Source: a bacterium (GTDB lineage Bacteria > Verrucomicrobiota > Verrucomicrobiae > Limisphaerales > J093). Taken from it: DNA of 10,727 bases. The DNA lies in contig JAKCAB010000717.1 in NCBI GenBank assembly GCA_021839785.1, positions 1-10,727 on the forward strand, given 5' to 3'. The notes under the pieces are model-generated. The model saw only the letters and a list, made by a program, of their open reading frames with translations, did no database searches and was not told the DNA's origin. Position numbers and translations under genes: made by a program. Positions 7,001 through 10,727 of the stretch are shown here, piece after piece (the first letter of the stretch is position 1; every line of letters begins with the position of its first letter).

Positions 7001-8662
7001 CTCTCGAAAGGCGCCGGCGCCGAGATGCGGCAGGCCATCGGCACCGCGGTGTTTTGGGGCATGTTGGGCGTGACGTTCTTCGGCATCTTCCTGACGCCGG
7101 TGTTTTACGTCGTGATCCGCAGTGTGCTCGAAAGGTGGAAGAAGCCCGCGGCCAACTCCGCATTGCCGGGCGCGCAGATCGCCGGGGCGACGACCCTGGT
7201 GCTCCTGGCGGGCCTGGGCTCCACGCTGTTTTTGAGCGGCTGCGCGGTGGGACCAAACTATCACCCGCCGCAAACCAAGGTGGATTCCGCCTTTGCCAAC
7301 GCCGGTCAAACCAACCTGACCACGGCGGCGACCGAGACGAACTGGTGGCACGGCTTCAACGACGAAACGCTCGACCGCCTCGTCACCCGCGCCATTGTCA
7401 CCAACCAGGATTTGCGCATTGCCACGGCACGCGTCCGCGAAGCGCGGGCGCTCCGCACTGGCACCGTGTTGCAGGCGTTCCCGATCGTCCAAGCCAGCGC
7501 CGGTTACAACAAAAGCGTGCTGAGCGAAGACGCCACGCATGGATTGCCGCGGGACCAGCGCGAAAACGAGTTGTATAACGCCGGCTTTGACGCCACCTGG
7601 GAGATCGACGTTTTCGGCCGCGTCCGCCGCTCGATCGAGGCCAGCACCGCGGACCTGGTCGCGATGGAGGAATACCGCCGCGACGTGCTGGTGAGTCTGA
7701 TTGCCGAGATTGCCCGGAACTACGTCGAATTGCGCGGCGGCCAGAACGAACTCGAGGTTGCCCGCCAAAACGCGGAGAACCAACGTGAGACGCTCGACAT
7801 CACGGAGGCCAAGCTCAAGGCTGGACGCGCCACCGACCTCGACGTTGCCCGCGCGCGTTCGCAATTGAACGCAACGCTGGCGCTGATCCCGCCGCTGGAG
7901 GCGAACGTCAAACGCACCATTTACCGTTTGGGCGTGCTCATCGGCGAACCGCCCACCACGCTCGACGCGGAATTGTCCGCCGCCGCGCCAATACCGGCCG
8001 CGCCGGCGGTGGTGGCGATTGGCGATCCGGCGTCGTTGCTCCGCCGCCGGCCGGACATTCGCACCGCCGAGCGCGCCCTCGCGGCAGCCACGGCTCGCAT
8101 CGGCGTGGAAACGGCCGACCTGTTCCCGCGAGTCACCTTCAATGGCCGGGTGGCGTTTGAAGCCAGCGAAATCTCCGGTTTCGGTGGCGGCTCGGACACC
8201 TACTCGTTTGGACCGCGCATTTCCTGGGCCGCGCTCGACCTCGGCCGCGTGCGCGCCCGCATCCAGGCCGCAAACGCCCGCGCCGACGCCCAGCTCGCCG
8301 CTTACGAAAAAACGGTGCTGACGGCGCTCGAAGAGACCGAAGGCGCGCTGGTCGATTACGGCCGCGCGCAAGCCCGGCGGGACTACCTCCTCGCGTCGGC
8401 GCAAGCCGCGGACCAGGCCGTGGCGCTCGCCCGCCAGCGTTACGAAAGCGGCATCGACAATTTCCTCACCGTGCTCGATGCCCAGCGCACGCAGTTGTCG
8501 GTGCAGGAACAACTGGCCTTGAGCCAGACCCGCGCCGCCACCGCGTTGGTGGCCGTGTACAAGGCGCTGGGCGGCGGTTGGGAAATCGAGCAAGCGTCCA
8601 CGGCACCCAAGTCAAACGAGCCCGCCAAAACCACTGCCCCTGCCCCGCTCGCTCAACGCTGA
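4010..8662 (+). CDS. RND efflux pump (HAE1 type) fused in frame to a NodT-type outer-membrane channel lipoprotein
   Basis: This is a single 1550-codon frame, against about 1030-1060 residues for an RND permease and about 470 for a NodT channel. Residues 1-1045 are a complete AcrB-like pump: TM1 after MKFSHFFIRRPIF, periplasmic porter domains, and TM4 motif VVDDAIVVVENVERN with Asp410/Asp411. Lys948 (LACKNAILIVEF) and Arg978/Thr985 (RLRPILMTS) complete the proton relay equivalent to AcrB D407, D408, K940, R971 and T978. TM12 ends near VFYVVIRSV (1031-1039). After the basic linker ERWKK comes a hydrophobic stretch (about 1057-1075) ending in lipobox LSGC, Cys1078. Residues 1078-1550 are a complete channel: AVGPNY after the Cys, WEIDVFGR (1197-1204), GRATDLDV (about 1272-1279), LLRRRPDIR (1343-1351) and GIDNFLTVLDAQRTQL (1481-1496). 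These are the two OEP repeats that trimerise into the outer-membrane barrel and tunnel. Start is GTG 4010, in the standard RND N-terminal context. With the adaptor it forms a full envelope drug-efflux system driven by proton import. The substrate is unknown. Confidence 0.93.
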   Translation: MKFSHFFIRRPIFAAVLAIITVVLGLAALLTLPIAQYPEVTPPTVFVMANYPGASAETVASTVATPLEQEINGVENMLYMSSSCSSDGQLRIAITFQTGTDLDMAQVQVQNRVSTALPRLPEEVRRLGVITMKRSPSITVLVQLVSPTGKYDDLYMGNYAFLHVKDRLARLPGVGDVRIFGVSEYAMRIWIDPNQASARDLTASDIVAAIREQNVQVAAGVFGQPPQPPGNLFQLTAQTQGRFSTPEEFGAIILKTGDYGQVTRLRDVARIELGANDYNIRDYLDGHPSVVMGIFQLPGSNAIATRDVVEKAMQEMSKDFPPGLEYRTEFDTTIFIRESIHEVVKTLLEAMVLVVLVVVLFLQNWRASIIPLLAVPVSLIGTFAVMALLGFSLNNLSMFGLVLAIGIVVDDAIVVVENVERNIALGLSPVAATQKAMEEVSGAVIAIALVLAAVFIPTAFLSGLTGAFYRQFALTIAVSTLISAFNSLTLSPALSALLLQPHHEKKDFIGRLIHYSVGWIFTGFNRVFEGSRSAYAKVLGRLLRHCGLGLVLYAGLITLTWFSFRQVPIGFVPPQDKGYLIAYVQLPDGASLERTKAVSDRMQQIMLNTPGIDHVIQIVGLSFVTLGNQANAASFFVTLKPFDERVKAGLSANAVVADLRRRMAGIQDGFIGVFGPPPVDGLGLVGGFKLQVQDRNQLGFPALQAATLQLMAAANQDKRIAGALTTFRARVPQVYLEVDREKAKTMKVPLNSVWDTLQIYLGSLYVNDFNAFGRPYRVTAQADAPFRAKASDVANLKTRNAAGEMVPLGTIMNVRDVSAPVSVAHYNMYPTAEITGATAPGVSTGDAIRIMDDLAARVLPPGMGIEWTEISLLELLAGNTAVFIFPFCVLMVFLVLAAQYESWSLPLAIILIVPLCLLFAILGTWARGFDNNLFTQIGLVALMGLACKNAILIVEFAKQIQDTGKPRVEAAIEASRLRLRPILMTSFAFAFGVLPMMLSKGAGAEMRQAIGTAVFWGMLGVTFFGIFLTPVFYVVIRSVLERWKKPAANSALPGAQIAGATTLVLLAGLGSTLFLSGCAVGPNYHPPQTKVDSAFANAGQTNLTTAATETNWWHGFNDETLDRLVTRAIVTNQDLRIATARVREARALRTGTVLQAFPIVQASAGYNKSVLSEDATHGLPRDQRENELYNAGFDATWEIDVFGRVRRSIEASTADLVAMEEYRRDVLVSLIAEIARNYVELRGGQNELEVARQNAENQRETLDITEAKLKAGRATDLDVARARSQLNATLALIPPLEANVKRTIYRLGVLIGEPPTTLDAELSAAAPIPAAPAVVAIGDPASLLRRRPDIRTAERALAAATARIGVETADLFPRVTFNGRVAFEASEISGFGGGSDTYSFGPRISWAALDLGRVRARIQAANARADAQLAAYEKTVLTALEETEGALVDYGRAQARRDYLLASAQAADQAVALARQRYESGIDNFLTVLDAQRTQLSVQEQLALSQTRAATALVAVYKALGGGWEIEQASTAPKSNEPAKTTAPAPLAQR
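7124..7243 (+). other. Internal lipoprotein-signal segment at the pump/channel junction
   Basis: These codons (residues 1039-1078 of the fusion) run from a GTG at 7124 through the basic cluster ERWKK and a neutral linker to a hydrophobic stretch closing with LSGC (Cys codon 7241-7243). This reproduces the n-region, h-region and lipobox of a lipoprotein signal. An RND pump leaves its C-terminus in the cytoplasm, so the segment would insert N-in and present the lipobox to the periplasm. Lipidation at Cys1078 and cleavage before it by signal peptidase II are therefore topologically possible. The +2 residue is Ala, compatible with sorting to the outer membrane. GTG 7124 could alternatively act as an internal start, but no Shine-Dalgarno precedes it. 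Processing is inferred; the motif is seen. Confidence 0.7.
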
Positions 8663-8689
8663 ATCGGCTCACTCTACCGGTAATGGAGC

Positions 8690-8706
8690 GCGACCGTCCC
8701 GGTCGC
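8690..8706. repeat. GC-rich hairpin 1 in the spacer after the pump gene
   Basis: GCGACCG (8690-8696) and CGGTCGC (8700-8706) are exact reverse complements with a 3-base loop. The element starts 28 bases after the pump/channel stop codon. No T-run follows it, so it is not a canonical intrinsic terminator, though it could stabilise the 3' end of the efflux mRNA. Together with the next hairpin it resembles the short palindromic units found dispersed in many bacterial genomes; that part is inference. Confidence 0.55.
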
Positions 8707-8708
8707 TG

Positions 8709-8729
8709 CCACCGGCGTCCCTCCGGTGG
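8709..8729. repeat. GC-rich hairpin 2 in the spacer after the pump gene
   Basis: CCACCGG (8709-8715) and CCGGTGG (8723-8729) are exact reverse complements separated by 7 bases. It sits only 2 bases after hairpin 1, giving two tandem stem-loops. Again there is no following T-run. The rest of the spacer up to about 8916 shows no further clear site on the + strand. The minus strand is the open stretch described separately. Confidence 0.5.
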
Positions 8730-8916
8730 ACCCGGTGCATACCCAGGCCGGATTTTCAGCGACCAAGTGCCACTGTGCCAACGCCGGAAGCGTGTACGTC
8801 GCTTTGAGGTTGCCACAAATTGGGCACCGCGCATAAACGGCGTTGTGTCCAACACCGCAACGAATGCGCCATTGGTCCGAGTCTGCCTGGTGCGCTCACA
8901 TCTGGATGCGCTCCCC

Positions 8917-9426
8917 GTGTTTGTGCTGCCTGCCGGGTTTGAGATTCGGCTGTACCGGCCCGGCGACCGCGACCGCTGGGTTGAAATCGTCAGTGCCGCG
9001 GACTCTTTCCAGACGATCTCCGCCGCGACACACGAAGCGGCTTTTGGCCACGGCGCACAAGCACTCGCCGAACGTCAGTTTTTCCTCGCTGCGCCCGACG
9101 GACAACTCGTCGGCACGGCTACGGTGTGGCGCGGCGAAAGCGGGCGCTGGCAGGGCTGGGGGCGCGTGCATTGGCTGGCGATCCTGCCCGCCTGGCAAGG
9201 CCGCGGACTCGGCAAAGTCTTGCTTTCGGCCACGCTCCAGCGCCTGCGCGAACTTGGCCACACACGCGCCTACCTGACCACCGAAACCGTCCGCCTGGCC
9301 GCGATCCGGCTTTATCTGCGGTCTGGCTTCACACCCGACTTTGCCACCGCCGCCGACCAAGCCGCGTGGCGCGACTTGCGGAGCCGCGGCGTTCCGGTTC
9401 AAATCCCCGCCGAACAAACAACCTAA
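8917..9426 (+). CDS. GNAT-family N-acetyltransferase
   Basis: From GTG 8917 the protein is 169 residues, the normal size of a single-domain GNAT. Family signs are the N-terminal strand FEIRLYRPGDRDRWVEI (8-24), the acetyl-CoA pyrophosphate loop QGRGLG (94-99) at the end of strand 4 (WLAILPAW, 86-93), and motif B AIRLYLRSGF (129-138). Such enzymes transfer acetyl from acetyl-CoA to an amine on a small molecule or protein in the cytoplasm; the acceptor is not predictable. The start is uncertain. The frame is open far upstream, even into the pump gene, but the upstream part (RDRPGRCHRRPSG and similar) is the spacer and not protein-like. GTG 8890 and GTG 8923 are alternatives to 8917, and none has a Shine-Dalgarno. 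It stops 5 bases before the next gene, suggesting co-transcription. Confidence 0.8.
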   Translation: MFVLPAGFEIRLYRPGDRDRWVEIVSAADSFQTISAATHEAAFGHGAQALAERQFFLAAPDGQLVGTATVWRGESGRWQGWGRVHWLAILPAWQGRGLGKVLLSATLQRLRELGHTRAYLTTETVRLAAIRLYLRSGFTPDFATAADQAAWRDLRSRGVPVQIPAEQTT

Positions 9427-9431
9427 CCAAC

Positions 9432-10229
9432 ATGAAGGACCTTTCCGGCCTCCGCATCACGTACCTCGGCGACTGGGTGTTTTACACCGGCCCGAGTTTC
9501 ATCGAGAGCCCGTTCGAGAACATGGCCAAGGACTGCTCGCTGCATTTCCTCGGCAAGCCAGTCACCCAGGCGCTCGAAGCGGCCGGCGCCCGCGTGGAGG
9601 CGCGCAGCAACTGGGACCTCTACCACCAGTCGCCGACCGACTTCGAACGCATGGTCAACGACAGCGACGCGTTGATCGTGAGCGACGTCGAGGCGCGCTG
9701 CTTTCATCTCAGCCCGCAGTTCTTCGACCGCAGCCTTTATGGCAAACAGATCGTGACCTTCCCGGACCGGCTCAAATTGCTCACCCGCGCGATCGAGGCG
9801 GGCAAAGGATTGATTTACATGGGCGGCTGGCTGGGCTTTTCGGGCTACATGGAAAAAGGCGGCTGGCGACGCTGCCCGATTGCCGATTGGCTCCCGTTCA
9901 CTTGCCTGGCCGGCGACGACCTCATGGAAAGCTCGGAAGGTTTCGGCATCGACGTGGCCGATCCCGCGCACCCAATTCTCGAAGGTCTGCCGGTCGAAAC
10001 GATCCCGCCCATGTTGGGCTACAACGAATTTGTGGCGAAGCCGGATTTGCGCGTGGTCTGGCGCGTGCGCGAAACGGGTCACCCCTTGCTGGGCACCTGC
10101 TACAAAGGCCACGGCCGGATGGTGGTCTATGGCTCCGATCCAGTCCCGCACTGGGGCCTCAACTTCATGCTTTGGGAAGGCTACGCGGCCTTCTGGCAAA
10201 ACCTGGCCCACTGGGCCGCGAGCCGGTGA
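9432..10229 (+). CDS. GATase1-like protein (PF07090-type putative glutamine amidotransferase)
   Basis: This 265-residue protein has the class I glutamine-amidotransferase-like (flavodoxin-like) layout: strand LRITYLGD (7-14), 'SDALIVSDVEA' (78-88), and the elbow-like turn GLIYMGGWLGFSGY (126-139). It continues with ADPAHPILEGLP (176-187) and a C-terminal MVVYGSDPVPHWG (230-242). The AHPILEGLP and D-P-x-P-H-W-G elements and the overall order fit the family once called DUF1355 and typified by Salmonella STM3548. No Cys sits at the elbow where true amidotransferases keep their nucleophile (GGWLG here), so enzymatic amide transfer is doubtful and the role is unknown. There is no signal peptide, so it is cytoplasmic. 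ATG 9432 lies 5 bases after the acetyltransferase stop. The next gene encodes a ThuA domain, which has the same fold superfamily, hinting at a functional pair in carbohydrate use. Confidence 0.8.
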   Translation: MKDLSGLRITYLGDWVFYTGPSFIESPFENMAKDCSLHFLGKPVTQALEAAGARVEARSNWDLYHQSPTDFERMVNDSDALIVSDVEARCFHLSPQFFDRSLYGKQIVTFPDRLKLLTRAIEAGKGLIYMGGWLGFSGYMEKGGWRRCPIADWLPFTCLAGDDLMESSEGFGIDVADPAHPILEGLPVETIPPMLGYNEFVAKPDLRVVWRVRETGHPLLGTCYKGHGRMVVYGSDPVPHWGLNFMLWEGYAAFWQNLAHWAASR

Positions 10230-10247
10230 ACTGCGGCCCAAGGCGCA

Positions 10248-10263
10248 CCGGCTTCCAAGCCGG
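10248..10263. repeat. Perfect hairpin after the GATase1-like gene
   Basis: CCGGCTT (10248-10254) and AAGCCGG (10257-10263) are exact reverse complements with a 2-base loop, 18 bases after the stop codon at 10229. Flanking GCAC (10245-10248) and GTGC (10267-10270) could extend the pairing if bases bulge. No T-run follows. It may act as an mRNA 3' end structure or be another dispersed palindromic unit. The remaining spacer to 10387 is GC-rich, apart from a T-rich stretch at about 10338-10348, and shows no convincing gene or promoter. Confidence 0.5.
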
Positions 10264-10387
10264 CTTGTGCTGGGCGCAGGGCGGGAAGCCAATCACAGAC
10301 CGGCGCTCGGCGCGGTTCTGGGCGGGCACGGGTGCTCCGTTTTTCTTTGCCGGGGAACTCGGTTCTTTGGGAACCTGCGGCCACCGC

Positions 10388-10727
10388 ATGAAGACGACGA
10401 AGTCAGCCTTTAAGGCCCTTACCTTGAGCTTTGCCATTTTGAGCCTGGCACCGCGACCGACGTTTGCCGCCGACGGCCTGAAGCCCATCCCCGAGGCCGA
10501 ACTGCAGAAGATCGAGGCAGCGGTGCCGGCCAAGGCGCTGGCCGCTCCGCTCAAGCCGCGCAAGCTGCTCCTGTTCTGCCTGAACGTCGGCTACGGCGGG
10601 CATCCCTCGGCGGAGTACGCGAACCATGCCTTCACGCTGATGGGCGAAAAGACGGGCGCCTTCCAGGCCGTGGTCAGCCGCGATCCGGAGGTGTTCCGGC
10701 GCGAGAGTATGAAACAGTTCGACGCCG
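10388..10727 (+). CDS. Secreted ThuA-domain protein (trehalose-utilisation-like), N-terminal fragment
   Basis: The window holds the first 113 codons and the frame runs off the end. The N-terminus is a Sec signal peptide: MKTTKSAFK (basic), a hydrophobic run LTLSFAILSL, then PTFAAD with likely cleavage at about residue 27-28. After a short linker the ThuA-like start appears: KPRKLLLFCLNVGYGGHPS (about 56-74), then ANHAFTLMGEKTGAF and VVSRDPEVF, ending in MKQFDA. This matches the opening strand and first helix of ThuA domains, which have a class I glutamine-amidotransferase-like fold and are associated with sugar use. Secreted copies are abundant in Verrucomicrobiota and Planctomycetota. The biochemical activity of the domain is not established. 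ATG 10388 is chosen because it begins directly with the signal peptide; no Shine-Dalgarno is visible. Confidence 0.85.
   Translation, partial: MKTTKSAFKALTLSFAILSLAPRPTFAADGLKPIPEAELQKIEAAVPAKALAAPLKPRKLLLFCLNVGYGGHPSAEYANHAFTLMGEKTGAFQAVVSRDPEVFRRESMKQFDA

Larger units (their letters stand above)
8674..8895 (-). pseudogene. Possible remnant of a small CPxCG protein (minus strand)
   Basis: On the minus strand there are 73 open codons between a TGA (complement of 8896-8898) and a TAG (complement of 8674-8676). The translation is unusually protein-like: it contains RCPICGNLKATYTLP, then QWHLVAENPAWVC, and ends STGGTPVAATGTVALHYR. The CPxCG is a zinc-knuckle-like pair, with another Cys upstream (RCG) and one downstream (WVC). 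There is no ATG, GTG or TTG near the upstream end of the open stretch, so it cannot be a normal intact gene. If real it is a 3' remnant of a once longer gene. I do not recognise the family. An alternative is that the stretch is open by chance in GC-rich DNA, or belongs to a dispersed repeat containing the hairpins at 8690-8729. Confidence 0.3.

Noticed and set aside
6101..8593. 830-codon open frame on the minus strand
   Set aside because: It lies fully opposite the RND/NodT gene, whose motifs are unambiguous. The translation is rich in Arg, His, Gly and Gln with no recognisable domain, as expected from the antisense of GC-rich coding DNA.
8578..8889. N-terminal extension of the acetyltransferase frame back into the pump gene
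   Set aside because: The added residues are Arg/Pro/Gly-rich spacer translation, cover the two hairpins and overlap the pump's C-terminus; the GNAT fold starts only after about 8917.
10165..10627. Minus-strand open frames opposite the ThuA gene start
   Set aside because: They oppose a clear signal peptide and ThuA opening, and show no domain pattern.
1..10727. CRISPR array, tRNA/rRNA genes, insertion sequence or prophage
   Set aside because: I found no regularly spaced repeats, tRNA-like cloverleaf, transposase or integrase motif on either strand by reading; a tRNA or covariance-model scan could not be run here.

Overview
The window is GC-rich and densely coded, with every confident gene on the + strand. 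It looks like a chromosomal segment of a Gram-negative bacterium: it has lipoprotein signals, a tripartite envelope efflux system with an outer-membrane component, and a ParB tail. The pairing of a ThuA-domain secreted protein with a GATase1-like (PF07090-type) protein, the lack of visible Shine-Dalgarno sequences and the GC-rich palindromic spacers suggest the Verrucomicrobiota or a relative in the PVC group. That placement is inference; no rRNA or other marker in the window fixes it.

Layout. Positions 1-158 hold the C-terminal end of a ParB chromosome-partition protein. A PfkB-family sugar kinase (193-1320) and a peptide deformylase, def (1349-1927), follow closely. A 124-base gap then carries a likely sigma-70-type promoter and a perfect 10-bp inverted repeat (2012-2038) that looks like the operator of the TetR-family regulator starting at 2052. 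Downstream lie a lipoprotein RND periplasmic adaptor (2806-3978) and a 1550-residue ORF (4010-8662). This ORF joins a complete HAE1-type RND inner-membrane pump to a complete NodT-type outer-membrane channel lipoprotein in one reading frame.

The regulator, adaptor and pump/channel form one apparent autoregulated operon encoding a whole three-part drug-efflux machine in only two structural genes. At the fusion point a positively charged linker, a hydrophobic stretch and an LSGC lipobox recreate a lipoprotein signal. The natural hypothesis is therefore a polyprotein that is cut by signal peptidase II into pump and channel. This is the most interesting item in the window.

After the pump, 8663-8916 is a spacer with two tandem GC-rich hairpins. 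On the minus strand it also has a 73-codon open stretch that reads like the C-terminal remnant of a small CPxCG protein. Then come a GNAT acetyltransferase (start uncertain, about 8917-9426), a GATase1-like protein (9432-10229), a spacer with another perfect hairpin (10230-10387), and the secreted N-terminal part of a ThuA-domain protein that runs off the window end.
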